A stretch of DNA of 64,000 nucleotides, taken from contig JAFYYN010000062.1 in the NCBI GenBank assembly GCA_017557525.1, positions 110,980-174,979 on the forward strand, given 5' to 3'. Below the pieces are notes generated by a model. The model was not told the DNA's origin. It saw only the letters and a list, made by a program, of their open reading frames with translations, and searched no databases. Source of the DNA: Lachnospiraceae bacterium (GTDB lineage: Bacteria > Bacillota > Clostridia > Lachnospirales > Lachnospiraceae). This document shows, piece by piece, positions 18,725 to 27,737 of this stretch; position 1 is the stretch's first letter, and each line of letters begins with the position of its first letter. The translations under genes were made by a program, and so were the position numbers.

Positions 18725-18862
18725 TACGCCAATGTGACAGTTCTCTTGTCAATATATTATGACTCCCCCTATGTGTGAAGCTGTCAAAGCATGCCACAAG
18801 GAGGGACCCGCGAAGCTGGAAGATTCCTTATGGCTCAACTGACTAATGAGGGTTAAATTTCA

Positions 18863-19420
18863 TTAGATGTAATTCTTTAGTATGGTATACACAGAAGATA
18901 TTGGCAGACCTACCACGTTATAGTAGTCTCCATCTATCTTGCTGATATATGGTGCAAAGAGCCCTTGGATTGCATAGGCTCCTGCTTTATCCATAGGTTC
19001 TCCTGTATCCACATATCGTTCTATCTCTTTATCTGTCATCGGAAGCACATGCACATCTGTACATACGTTGTAGGTATATGTCTTTTCTCCGGGAACAATT
19101 ATCGTTACTCCTGTATATACCTGGTGTATGTCTCCTGCAAAGCTCTTGATCATCTTTATGGCTTCTGACCTATCCGCAGGTTTTCCCATTATCTGACCTT
19201 TATGAGCTACTACGGTATCAGAACCTATTACAATTGCATTCGGATTTTTTGCAGCTACATCTTTTGCTTTAAGTTCCGAAAGTTTCATTACAAGCTTATC
19301 AGGTTCTTTTTCATCTATGTTTTCATCACAGGAGCTTACCTGTACTTCAAACTCTATCCCAATCTTTGAAAGTATCTCTCTTCTTCTCGGGGATGCTGAT
19401 GCAAGTATTATCTTAAACAT
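18863..19420 (-). CDS. maf: Maf-family nucleotide pyrophosphatase
   Basis: Maf proteins hydrolyse non-canonical or modified nucleoside triphosphates (dTTP/UTP type in this subgroup) and affect septum formation when overproduced. The 185-residue product has the opening SASPRRREIL (8-17), IVIGSDTVV near 64-72, GKPADRSEA, and the C-terminal GAYAIQGLFAP with the conserved Asp/Gly pattern. Length and motifs are complete. It is separated from recG by the structured 132-nt element, so is probably transcribed on its own. Confidence 0.93.
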   Translation of the reverse strand: MFKIILASASPRRREILSKIGIEFEVQVSSCDENIDEKEPDKLVMKLSELKAKDVAAKNPNAIVIGSDTVVAHKGQIMGKPADRSEAIKMIKSFAGDIHQVYTGVTIIVPGEKTYTYNVCTDVHVLPMTDKEIERYVDTGEPMDKAGAYAIQGLFAPYISKIDGDYYNVVGLPISSVYTILKNYI

Positions 19421-19513
19421 GATTTTATCTCTTTCTTACTAAACTAACTTTTTTATTACAAATTTCAATTTTATCCGATGATAATAATTTATCAAATTAA
19501 AAGATATTGCTCA

Positions 19514-20899
19514 TCATATAAGTACGGAGCCCTCTAACTTTGATAATAACTTTAGCTGGGCTCTTATATCTTTCTCAACAGCCGGAATACTTCCCTGTAT
19601 CATGGCCCTGCTTCCGCCACCTTTTGCATTTAGCTGTGTTTTAAGAGTGTTCAAGATCATATTACAGTCTATTGTTATTGATGATATGATAAAGCTGTAC
19701 CCTTTTTCATCATTTCCTGTAAATATACCGCAAATTCCCTTGTTTTCCTTTACCATTGCATTAACAGTTGCCCTTACTGCGTTGGTATCTGCCGACTCTA
19801 TGAATATCAAGGGCAGTTCATCTTTTTTCACTTCATTTGCCTTTAATGAAAGGATGGCATTCATTTTTGCGTTAAGATCAAACCTTGCAGTTTTTAAGTC
19901 AGTAAAAAGCTTTTCTACTCCGGAGCTTACTTCATCTATCGGTACAGAAAGCTTCTGTGAAATGCTCCTGCAGGATTCAAGCTTTGTCCTGAAATCCTTA
20001 AGTGCACGGTACCCACACCTGATGGTCATCCTGGTACCGCCTTTAAAGTGCTCTGCAGACACTATCTTTATAAGTCCTATCTCTCCGGTTCTCTTTACAT
20101 GTGGTGCACAGCAGGCACATATATCATAGCCGGGATACTCAACTATACGTACCTCACCGGTCAGTTCCTTTTTGCTTCGGTACTCAATTTTCTCAAGCTC
20201 CTCTGGACTCGGGAAGGTTATTACTGTTTCAAAGTTCTCAAATACTGCTCTGTTTACTGTATTCTCTATAAACTCGATATCCTCATCCTTAAATGTACCG
20301 TTAAAGTCCAGTGTACAGTTATCTGCACTCAGTGAAAACCCTACATTATCAAAGCCAAAGAATCTATGCACAGTTCCTGATACCAGATGCTCACCGGAAT
20401 GATTCTGCATTTTATCAAACCTTTCATCCCAGTTGATAATTCCGTGAACTCTTGTAGGATATGCATACTGTTCCTCTACATTGTAATTAGTCTTTCCTAT
20501 AAAATTTTTCTGTTGTTCTGTTGGATTTTTAATACTTTCTACTTCTTTTTCATGATCAAATATAGTATCTTCAGTATTTAAAAAATCAAGGTTTATTGTA
20601 TTTTTTTCAGTATTTTTTAAATTTAGCTGGGAAGATTTACCCGAATTTAATATCATTCTTGCCAGATGATATACCGTATCATCCTTTATATAGCAATGGA
20701 ATACTTCATATACCTCATTGCTGTCGAGATCATACAGTTTTCCCGTATCTGAGGTCTGGCCACCCTGTTCCGGGAAAAAGCAGGTTTTTTCGAGTTCAAA
20801 CTCGTAAACATCTTCATCATTCCACTGTATTTTCTTTACATTTACGACATTTGTTATCATTTCCCTAATATATGCGTCAGAATTATATAGATTTTTCAT
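19514..20899 (-). CDS. Alanyl-tRNA editing protein, AlaX long form with DHHA1 domain
   Basis: AlaX proteins hydrolyse mischarged Ser/Gly-tRNA(Ala). The 461-residue product has an AlaRS-like N-terminal domain (PEQGGQTSDTG near 43-53), the zinc-binding HSGEH at 167-171 and CCAPH at 263-267, and a C-terminal DHHA1 domain with GGGSR near 435. An Asn/Lys/Glu-rich insertion (about residues 82-148) splits the N-terminal domain before the conserved NWDERFDKMQ; I do not recall this in typical members. The catalytic zinc ligands are intact, so the protein is probably active. It is divergent from the acyl-CoA synthetase gene. Confidence 0.88.
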   Translation of the reverse strand: MKNLYNSDAYIREMITNVVNVKKIQWNDEDVYEFELEKTCFFPEQGGQTSDTGKLYDLDSNEVYEVFHCYIKDDTVYHLARMILNSGKSSQLNLKNTEKNTINLDFLNTEDTIFDHEKEVESIKNPTEQQKNFIGKTNYNVEEQYAYPTRVHGIINWDERFDKMQNHSGEHLVSGTVHRFFGFDNVGFSLSADNCTLDFNGTFKDEDIEFIENTVNRAVFENFETVITFPSPEELEKIEYRSKKELTGEVRIVEYPGYDICACCAPHVKRTGEIGLIKIVSAEHFKGGTRMTIRCGYRALKDFRTKLESCRSISQKLSVPIDEVSSGVEKLFTDLKTARFDLNAKMNAILSLKANEVKKDELPLIFIESADTNAVRATVNAMVKENKGICGIFTGNDEKGYSFIISSITIDCNMILNTLKTQLNAKGGGSRAMIQGSIPAVEKDIRAQLKLLSKLEGSVLI

Positions 20900-21005
20900 T
20901 TTTTTCTTTACCTTTTCGCTTTAAAGTGATATAGTATTTAATGACATTATTTTGGAAAAAAATTTTCTTCATAATGTAATAAATTTTTTAACGGAGGAAT
21001 CTGCA

Positions 21006-22640
21006 ATGCCCATTACAGATATTCTGGATAAAAACTGTGAGCTTTACGGAAATGAGATAGCTCTGGTTGAAATAAATCCGGAAGTAACTGATAACAGAAG
21101 GGTTACCTGGAAGGAGTACAACCTTATCGAGGCTAACCCCGCTACCCACTATCGTCGTGAAATCACCTGGAACGTATTTAACGAAAAGGCTAACCGTTTC
21201 GCTAATCTCCTGCTTGAGCGCGGTATCAAAAAGGATGACAAGGTTGCTATACTGCTTATGAACAGTATTGAATGGCTTCCCATCTATTTTGGTATTTTAA
21301 AGACCGGTGCTCTGGCCGTTCCGTTAAACTTCAGATATGCTTCTGATGAAATTAAGTACTGTCTTGATCTTGCAGAAGCCGATGTTTTGGTTTTCGGTCC
21401 CGAATTTATCGGACGTGTTGAAGAAATTGCTGATGAGATCAGTAAAAAGCGTCTGCTTTTCTTCGTAGGACAGAATTGTCCGTCATTCGCTGAAGATTAT
21501 AACACACTTACAGCTAATTGCTCAAGTGCTTTTGAAAAAATTCCGCTTACTGATGATGACTATGCTGCTATCTATTTCTCATCAGGTACGACCGGCTTCC
21601 CCAAGGCTATTCTTCATAAGCATATGAGCCTAATGCACAGCTGTAAGGTAGAACAGGCTCATCACGGACAGACTCATGATGATATCTTCCTCTGCATCCC
21701 TCCCCTGTATCATACAGGTGCCAAAATGCACTGGTTCGGCAGCTTCCTCGTAGGAGCTAAGTCAGTTCTTCTTAAGGGAACCAAGCCCGCTACTATCTTA
21801 AAGGCTGTTTCCGATGAGAAATGTACTATCGTATGGCTCCTTGTTCCGTGGGCACAGGATATTCTTGATGCTATAGACAGAGGCGACGTTAAATTATCTG
21901 ATTATACTCTTGATCAGTGGAGACTGATGCATATCGGTGCTCAGCCCGTACCTCAGAGTCTTATCAACAGATGGCTAAAGGTATTCCCTCATCATGATTA
22001 TGATACAAACTACGGTCTTTCAGAGTCCATCGGACCCGGCTGTGTACACCTTGGCGTTGGCAACATCAATAAGGTTGGTGCTATTGGCAAGGCAGGCTTC
22101 GGCTGGGAAACAAAGATTGTTGACGAAAAGAGACAGGAAGTTAAACGCGGTGATGTTGGTGAGCTTGCAGTTAAAGGCCCCGGCGTAATGACCTGCTACT
22201 ACAATGATCCTAAGGCTACTGACGAGGTACTCGCAGACGGCTGGCTCTATACAGGCGATATGGCTATGGAGGATGAAGATGGCTTTATCTTCCTTGTAGA
22301 CAGAAAGAAGGATGTCGTTATCAGCGGCGGTGAGAATATTTACCCTGTTCAGATCGAGGACTTTATAAGAACCAACAACGCTGTTAAGGATGTTGCTGTA
22401 ATTGGTGTTCCCGATAAGCGTCTTGGTGAAACCACTCTTGCAGTTATCGAAGTTAAGGAAGGCTTCTCTCTCACCGAGGATGAAGTTAATGAGTTCTGCC
22501 TTAAGCTTCCCAGATATAAGCGTCCTCACCATATTATTTTCAATGAGATCCCGAGAAATCCTACCGGAAAGATTGAGAAACCCAAGCTTAGGAAAATGTA
22601 TGGCGGTGAAAGCTTAGTTGCAGCTCAGAACAAGGGCTGA
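21006..22640 (+). CDS. AMP-forming acyl-CoA synthetase
   Basis: A 544-residue ANL-superfamily enzyme that activates a carboxylic acid with ATP to acyl-AMP and then acyl-CoA. Visible motifs are the P-loop SSGTTGFPKA (about 190-200), NYGLSE, GWLYTGD, DRKKDVVISGGENIYP and the C-terminal PTGKIEK with the catalytic Lys. The ATG at 21006 has GGAGG 10 nt upstream, which rules out an earlier in-frame TTG. Near residues 40-65 the motif RRxTWxxxN occurs twice, as if a short segment were duplicated. The chain length of its substrate cannot be told. A weak hairpin (22656-22675) follows the stop. Confidence 0.92.
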   Translation: MPITDILDKNCELYGNEIALVEINPEVTDNRRVTWKEYNLIEANPATHYRREITWNVFNEKANRFANLLLERGIKKDDKVAILLMNSIEWLPIYFGILKTGALAVPLNFRYASDEIKYCLDLAEADVLVFGPEFIGRVEEIADEISKKRLLFFVGQNCPSFAEDYNTLTANCSSAFEKIPLTDDDYAAIYFSSGTTGFPKAILHKHMSLMHSCKVEQAHHGQTHDDIFLCIPPLYHTGAKMHWFGSFLVGAKSVLLKGTKPATILKAVSDEKCTIVWLLVPWAQDILDAIDRGDVKLSDYTLDQWRLMHIGAQPVPQSLINRWLKVFPHHDYDTNYGLSESIGPGCVHLGVGNINKVGAIGKAGFGWETKIVDEKRQEVKRGDVGELAVKGPGVMTCYYNDPKATDEVLADGWLYTGDMAMEDEDGFIFLVDRKKDVVISGGENIYPVQIEDFIRTNNAVKDVAVIGVPDKRLGETTLAVIEVKEGFSLTEDEVNEFCLKLPRYKRPHHIIFNEIPRNPTGKIEKPKLRKMYGGESLVAAQNKG

Positions 22641-22655
22641 TCTAACGAATATCAA

Positions 22656-22675
22656 GCTTCTTTCACTAAAGAAGC
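22656..22675 (+). terminator. Weak hairpin after acyl-CoA synthetase
   Basis: A perfect 8-bp stem GCTTCTTT/AAAGAAGC with a 4-nt loop lies 16 nt after the stop. The following bases are A-rich rather than T-rich, so termination would be inefficient and the next gene could be partly co-transcribed. Confidence 0.4.
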
Positions 22676-22699
22676 AATAAAATATAAGGAGGTTGCAAA

Positions 22700-24367
22700 A
22701 TGTATTGTACAAATTGCGGTAAGTTACTGCAGGATGGCGAGATCTGTGACTGCCAGAAGCAAAATGCTCCTGCCCTACAGCCCCAGGTCGATATTTCTCC
22801 CATTGCAGAAGCACCTACCATCGAAAGCACCGTTGCTCCTATTGCAGATGTAGCTCCCATTGAAGCTGCTCCGATCATGGATGCAAGCTTCAACGAAGCT
22901 GTGGCAAAAGCCGATGCTACCATAGCAAATGCCGGTGCTGCTGCAGATGCTACCATCAATGGTACTGCACAGGCTGTTAACGATGCTGCTACAGTTGAAT
23001 CACAACCTGCTGTAGATCCTATCAAGGCAAGGATTGAACAACAGCAGGCTGAAAATGCACAGGCTCAGGCCGCTGCCGCTGCTGCAGCCGCTCATGCTCA
23101 GGCTATGGCTGCTGCTCAGAATACTAACAACAGGGCAAATCAGTATTATCAGCAATACGCTCCTCAGAATCAGGCTCAGAACGCTCCTCAGGGTGTTCAG
23201 TTTAACAACCAGCCTCAGGCTCAATATGGTCAGGCTCCCCAGGGTCAGTTTAATCAGTATGGACAGCCCCAGGCACCTCAGGGTCAATATACACAGTACG
23301 GACAGTCCCAGGCTCCTCAAGGCCAGTATGGACAACCTCAGTACAATCAGGTTCAGGCTCCTCAGGGTCAGTATGGTCAGGCTCAGGTACCTCAGAACAG
23401 GGCTCAGTCTCCTTATGGTCAGCAGGTTCCCTATGGTCAGCAAAATCAGTATCAGGGTGGTAATCCCTATGCTAATACCGTTAATCAGGGACCTCCGGCT
23501 TATAACACCCAGCAGGTTTATCTGACAGACGAAGAACGTTTAAAGAAATACATGTCAAATCCGAAATTTGTTGCAGCCCGTGATTTCATGTGCTCTTTCC
23601 CTGTATTGTTCTATGCATTATCTGTTTCAGCTCTTTTGATATTCTATGTTGCAACTATGAATACTTTTTGGGATTTACTGCATCCTTTATACATATTATT
23701 ATGTATCGGTGCATGGATCACATTTGCTTCAGGACTTAAGTCCAAGAAAAACGGTACTCTTCCTTCAACCGCAGGTTTAAGTATAGGCAGTGGCGTTGCA
23801 ATAACGATGCTGGTTTTGTGGTGTATCGCATTTGGTTTGATCATCATTATGCTGCTTATAGCAGTTGTCAGCGTCTTAAGTTCCGGTGTTTCTCTTGATA
23901 ACTTCGGAGCAGTTCTCCTGTTTGTGATGTTTATAGTTTCAATCCTGATGCTCGTACTTGGTATCAAATATTATTCGGTACAGTCCAGGAACCTGAAAAA
24001 CATAAGATACTGTATCACAAATGAAGCAAATCCTAAACGCTTTTCAATATTCCCTTCAGTTATACTTATCATCGGAATAATACTTTCAATCGTTTCAATA
24101 ATTGGTATGCAGAGTATCCTCGGCAGTGTTAAGCTTAAGAATGCGGTTACCGATTACCTGCTTGATTACTTTAGAAAGAGCGGTATAGAAAAGTTCTATC
24201 CCGGTACTGCAAGAGAATTTACCGACACAATAGTAAACAGTATCTGGAGTACCAAGGCACAGGTATTGTCCATTGTAGCTTCTGTAATAGGTATTGTAGA
24301 AATGCTTGCACAGGCTGTAATCCATATTTCTGCTAAGTCCAAGCTTAATGTATTTAAGGATATTTAA
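22700..24367 (+). CDS. Zinc-ribbon, Gln/Pro-rich repeat, multi-span membrane protein
   Basis: A 555-residue protein with a clear AAGGAGG site. The N-terminus CTNCG...CDC is a short zinc ribbon (residues 3-20). Residues 25-140 are Ala-rich and acidic; about 150-270 hold imperfect repeats of the type QAPQGQYGQ. The C-terminal half contains four or more hydrophobic helices. The architecture (zinc ribbon, disordered linker, membrane domain) occurs in many uncharacterised Firmicute proteins. No enzyme motif is seen. It stands between the acyl-CoA synthetase and a chemoreceptor on the opposite strand. Function unknown. Confidence 0.75.
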   Translation: MYCTNCGKLLQDGEICDCQKQNAPALQPQVDISPIAEAPTIESTVAPIADVAPIEAAPIMDASFNEAVAKADATIANAGAAADATINGTAQAVNDAATVESQPAVDPIKARIEQQQAENAQAQAAAAAAAAHAQAMAAAQNTNNRANQYYQQYAPQNQAQNAPQGVQFNNQPQAQYGQAPQGQFNQYGQPQAPQGQYTQYGQSQAPQGQYGQPQYNQVQAPQGQYGQAQVPQNRAQSPYGQQVPYGQQNQYQGGNPYANTVNQGPPAYNTQQVYLTDEERLKKYMSNPKFVAARDFMCSFPVLFYALSVSALLIFYVATMNTFWDLLHPLYILLCIGAWITFASGLKSKKNGTLPSTAGLSIGSGVAITMLVLWCIAFGLIIIMLLIAVVSVLSSGVSLDNFGAVLLFVMFIVSILMLVLGIKYYSVQSRNLKNIRYCITNEANPKRFSIFPSVILIIGIILSIVSIIGMQSILGSVKLKNAVTDYLLDYFRKSGIEKFYPGTAREFTDTIVNSIWSTKAQVLSIVASVIGIVEMLAQAVIHISAKSKLNVFKDI

Positions 24368-24390
24368 ATTATATTTACCTTAATCTACAA

Positions 24391-24466
24391 GTTATAATAC
24401 GATATTTTAGCTATAACATGTTATAATGAGCAATAAATAAGTTATAATATGCTAGTTAGTTATAAT
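24391..24466. repeat. Four GTTATAAT direct repeats
   Basis: Exact GTTATAAT octamers start at 24391, 24420, 24441 and 24459, with AGCAATAAA repeated after the second and fourth. Spacing (29, 21, 18 nt) is uneven. They lie just before the terminator downstream of the zinc-ribbon gene. Confidence 0.55.
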
Positions 24467-24486
24467 AAAATATTAGCAATAAAAGA

Positions 24487-24510
24487 GGGATCTCGTCAGA
24501 TCCCTTTTTT
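24487..24510 (+). terminator. Intrinsic terminator of the zinc-ribbon membrane protein gene
   Basis: A 7-bp stem GGGATCT/AGATCCC with loop CGTC is followed by six T. It lies 120 nt beyond the plus-strand stop and faces the end of a minus-strand chemoreceptor gene. Confidence 0.85.
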
Positions 24511-24579
24511 ATTGTTACTACATTTGTTTATATCCTATCTCTATCTTGATGGTAAACTGACTTAACACTCTCTTAAACA

Positions 24580-26001
24580 CTATTTATAGAGCTCGCCGGC
24601 CATCCTTGCAATCTCGTCAGCTGATGCATATAACTGCTGAAGTGTGGCATCAATAACTTCCATTTCTTCTTTCTCAGACTGAACACTTTCATTGATCAGT
24701 TCAATCTTTTCCTGGATATCCTTTACGGAATCATTCATACCGTTAAGTATCTCTGCGATATGCTCTGTAGTCTTCTTTGTAGAATCAGAAAGCTCACGTA
24801 CGTTCTTAGCAACAACGGAGAAACCTCTACCGGCCTCACCTACTCTGGCTGCCTCGATACTTGCATTGAGTGAAAGCAGATTGGTCTGGCTTGCAATACC
24901 TTCGATACTGTTAAGGATATTCTTCGAAGCCTTAACTGATTTCTCGATACCCTTTGCTGAATCATTAACTTCACCCTGCCTGCTTGCTACCTCGATCATC
25001 TGATGAGCAGCAATATCAACTGTCTTGGAGATTTCAGCAATACCCTTACGTAAAGCCTCAATATTAGGAGACATCTCATTTTTGAACTTTAACTGGTTTT
25101 GCTTATCCTTAGTGATATCCATAATGGTTCCGGCCATCATCTGAGGCATACCGTCTTCAGAACGGACTATGGTATTTCTTGCACGTACCCAGATAACCTC
25201 TCCGTTCTTTTTTCTCATACGGAATTCTTTATTGATTACAGGAACATTAGGGTCTTCAAAATGATCATCCCTTGCTTCTACAGCATAAGCAAAGTCCTCG
25301 GGATGTATCCTTGATCCGTATCCGCCGACATTATCAGGGAATTCGGGGTCATTATCCTCAAAGCCCAGTATACGCTTAAGCTGTCTGTTATACATACAAG
25401 GTGATGAAGGATCATCCATAGCATACTGAGTAAGGTCAACGCTCCAGCTTCCCTCCTCCATAAGCCTGTCAAGAGCAGTACGCCTTACATTGTTCATCTT
25501 TACTTCATTTTCATTCTTTACAGCCTGATCAATATCATGGAACGTACCGATAAATGCTCTGGGACTTCCATCAGAACTTCTTATACACTCACCTGCTGCA
25601 TGGACCCACTTATAACTCCCCTGTTTTGTCATCAGACGGTACTCAATATCATACTTAGTCCTTCCGGTCTTATCCGCAACCGCAGCAGCAAATAAGCCGT
25701 TTACAGCATCAGCATCCTCAGGATGCATAATGCCGATTAAAGACACAGCATCATTTTTAAGTTCATCAGTAGTATAACCACCAAGCAGCTTTCTAAATTC
25801 ATCAGTAAAATTTATCTTCGTCATATTACCAGCTTCATCAAATTTTACTGTCCAAAGTCCGAGATGGGCACAACGATTAACCGTTTCAAGCTCATACTCA
25901 CTTAATGCAAGCTTTTCATTGCATTCCTTAAGCTGTTTCTCAAGCTCAGCTATCTTTGCGCTTGAATCATCAGTTACAGTTTTTTTGCTAAATATACCCA
26001 T
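24580..26001 (-). CDS. Cytoplasmic PAS-PAS methyl-accepting chemotaxis protein
   Basis: About 473 residues without membrane segments. After a short coiled coil there are two PAS/PAC domains (about 40-160 and 165-295, each ending in a GxxxDIT/FHDI segment). The signalling hairpin tip reads [27 protein letters not shown], followed by [13 protein letters not shown], enough to couple to CheA/CheW. Cytosolic PAS chemoreceptors usually sense redox or small ligands; no haem or flavin signature can be claimed. I use the ATG at 26001 (MGIFSKK); upstream codons look non-coding. A strong promoter lies at 26129-26156. Confidence 0.9.
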   Translation of the reverse strand: MGIFSKKTVTDDSSAKIAELEKQLKECNEKLALSEYELETVNRCAHLGLWTVKFDEAGNMTKINFTDEFRKLLGGYTTDELKNDAVSLIGIMHPEDADAVNGLFAAAVADKTGRTKYDIEYRLMTKQGSYKWVHAAGECIRSSDGSPRAFIGTFHDIDQAVKNENEVKMNNVRRTALDRLMEEGSWSVDLTQYAMDDPSSPCMYNRQLKRILGFEDNDPEFPDNVGGYGSRIHPEDFAYAVEARDDHFEDPNVPVINKEFRMRKKNGEVIWVRARNTIVRSEDGMPQMMAGTIMDITKDKQNQLKFKNEMSPNIEALRKGIAEISKTVDIAAHQMIEVASRQGEVNDSAKGIEKSVKASKNILNSIEGIASQTNLLSLNASIEAARVGEAGRGFSVVAKNVRELSDSTKKTTEHIAEILNGMNDSVKDIQEKIELINESVQSEKEEMEVIDATLQQLYASADEIARMAGELYK

Positions 26002-26128
26002 AATCCGTACCCTGTGGCAGGCGTTGTGACCCGGTCTGCATAGCCTGCGTAACAAACCGTGAGAATGAAGCTAAACCCCTCTGCATTCTTCAAACTTTAT
26101 GCTACAAAAATCTTTACTATAATACTTT

Positions 26129-26156
26129 ATTATACTACTTTTACAAAAAATGTCAA
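26129..26156 (-). promoter_or_regulatory. SigA promoter of the PAS chemoreceptor
   Basis: On the minus strand, TTGACA (26156-26151), 16-nt spacer and TATAAT (26134-26129). Both hexamers are perfect. The predicted transcript leader is about 120 nt, mostly without obvious structure. Confidence 0.75.
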
Positions 26157-26192
26157 ACTATTTGATGTTTTTTTAGGTATTTTTACGCATTT

Positions 26193-27608
26193 TTATGCGA
26201 TAAATATCTGTCCGGAGCAGGGAGCCATCTTTATCTCATAATAGCAGTTACCCATTGATGCGATTTCAGTCTGCTCAATTTCAAGTGTTTCTATCAAGCC
26301 ACCCGTTGATTCTCCTTTGTTTTCTCCGGTTACATTTGATCCTGAAGAGGAAATGAGTCTCAACATTTTGTCTGATGTTGCGTTAAATTTAACTACTGCC
26401 TCATTCTCATCATTGTTTACAAGTACAAAAACATGCTGGTTTTCAGTCTCACGGGCAAATACATACTGTCTGTTGGTAAGTACTATCTGTCTGTAACCGC
26501 CACGGGTAAATGCTTCATTACATCCTGTATTGTTACGTGCTTCCGATAAAGCCTTAAATAACTCCGTTATCCTGTTTTCCTTATAATCCTCTTCCTTCAT
26601 ACAAGGTCTGAGCGATACATCTGAAAACTTTTCTTTTTTTCCTTCTATTGCAAACTCAGATCCATAATAAATTGAGGGTATACCCGGCAAAGTATATAAT
26701 AAGAAATGAACAGGTACAAAGTGAGCTTTATTATTCAGCTTTGTATAAATACGCTCAACATCATGGTTGTCAACAAAGTTGTATAGCATGCAGCCTTCGT
26801 TACGGTTAACACCCATATCCTGCAGACGCTTTACAGTATGCGCTATCTCAAAGTAGTTATGATCATTGTGCCCCGAGTATAGTGCCTTATGCAGATGGTA
26901 GTTTGTTACACTGTGTAATGTACCCTCGTTAACCCACCTTACATATTCTCCGTGGATTACCTCTCCCATAAGCCAGAAATCAGGCTTTATGGTATTTGCC
27001 AGACCTCTTAGCTGTTTCATGAAGTCAAAGTAAAGCACATCAGCAGCATCCAGACGGATACCGTCAACATCAAACTCGCTTACCCAGAACCTGACAACAT
27101 CAAAGAGATAATCCCTTACAGTCTGATTCCACAGGTTAAGCTTTACAAGGATGTTGTATCCGCCCCAGTTATCATATGAGAAACCATCGTTAAACTCATT
27201 GTTTCCCCAGAAATTTACATTACAGAACCAGTCCTTGTACTGTGAGCCATCTCTTTTCTCTTTGAGATCTTTAAAAGCAAAGAAATCACGCCCTACATGA
27301 TTGAATACTCCGTCAAAAATGACCTTTATGCCTTCTTTATGACATTTAGCTACAAATGCCTTTAGATCATCATTTGTTCCGAGTCTGCCGTCAAGCTTTT
27401 TATAATCGGTCGTATCATATCCATGACTCTTTGACTCAAAAAGAGGCCCGATATATATAGCTCCGCAACCAATTTCCTTGATGTGCGGTATCCATTTTTC
27501 TATGTCTCTAATACGACTGACCGGCTCACCGTATGGGTTATCAAACGGAGCCCCCACCATACCTAAGGGATAAATATGATAGAATATTGTTTCGTTATAC
27601 CATGACAT
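26193..27608 (-). CDS. Cytoplasmic GH13 alpha-amylase family enzyme
   Basis: A 471-residue glycoside hydrolase of the alpha-amylase clan. The barrel regions are visible: DGVFNHVG (region I), GIRLDAADV with the nucleophile Asp (II), MGEVI with the acid Glu (III) and FVDNHD with the third Asp (IV). There is no signal peptide, so it acts in the cytoplasm on imported maltodextrins or a similar alpha-glucan; exact bond specificity cannot be read. It is the third gene in the adhE direction, separated from the phosphotransferase by a dispersed repeat, so co-transcription is uncertain. Confidence 0.92.
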   Translation of the reverse strand: MSWYNETIFYHIYPLGMVGAPFDNPYGEPVSRIRDIEKWIPHIKEIGCGAIYIGPLFESKSHGYDTTDYKKLDGRLGTNDDLKAFVAKCHKEGIKVIFDGVFNHVGRDFFAFKDLKEKRDGSQYKDWFCNVNFWGNNEFNDGFSYDNWGGYNILVKLNLWNQTVRDYLFDVVRFWVSEFDVDGIRLDAADVLYFDFMKQLRGLANTIKPDFWLMGEVIHGEYVRWVNEGTLHSVTNYHLHKALYSGHNDHNYFEIAHTVKRLQDMGVNRNEGCMLYNFVDNHDVERIYTKLNNKAHFVPVHFLLYTLPGIPSIYYGSEFAIEGKKEKFSDVSLRPCMKEEDYKENRITELFKALSEARNNTGCNEAFTRGGYRQIVLTNRQYVFARETENQHVFVLVNNDENEAVVKFNATSDKMLRLISSSGSNVTGENKGESTGGLIETLEIEQTEIASMGNCYYEIKMAPCSGQIFIA

Positions 27609-27640
27609 GTGTTTTAAGTCCTTTACTTAAATTTCTACTT

Positions 27641-27734
27641 TCAGCCAACTCTGGCGAAGGGCGGATGAGGTGTTACTTTAAGCTTTCCACCTCATCAGTC
27701 TGCTTCGCAGACAGCTTCCCCTCAAGGGGAAGCC
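27641..27734. repeat. Full-length dispersed palindromic repeat (copy A)
   Basis: Complex element: an opening CAGCCAACTCTGGCGAAGG segment, CGGATGAGG paired with CCTCATC, the hairpin GTCTGC-TTC-GCAGAC, and a second hairpin GCTTCCCC-TCAA-GGGGAAGC. It abuts the stop of the phosphotransferase gene. Related copies are at 32832, 34918 (partial), 40045 and, much reduced, 40452. Confidence 0.8.
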
Positions 27735-27737
27735 TTA

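Noticed and set aside
18558-18797. 79-codon minus-strand open frame across the 132-nt inverted repeat
   Set aside because: The frame exists only because the GC-rich repeat lacks stops; the product is rich in Arg, Ala and His with no ribosome site or domain.
22666-23443. Antisense frames over the Gln/Ala-rich gene
   Set aside because: They mirror the low-complexity codons of the plus-strand gene, which has a good ribosome site and recognisable domains.
23200-23460. Periodic repeats considered as a CRISPR array
   Set aside because: The units are in-frame amino acid repeats with varied codons and no unique spacers.
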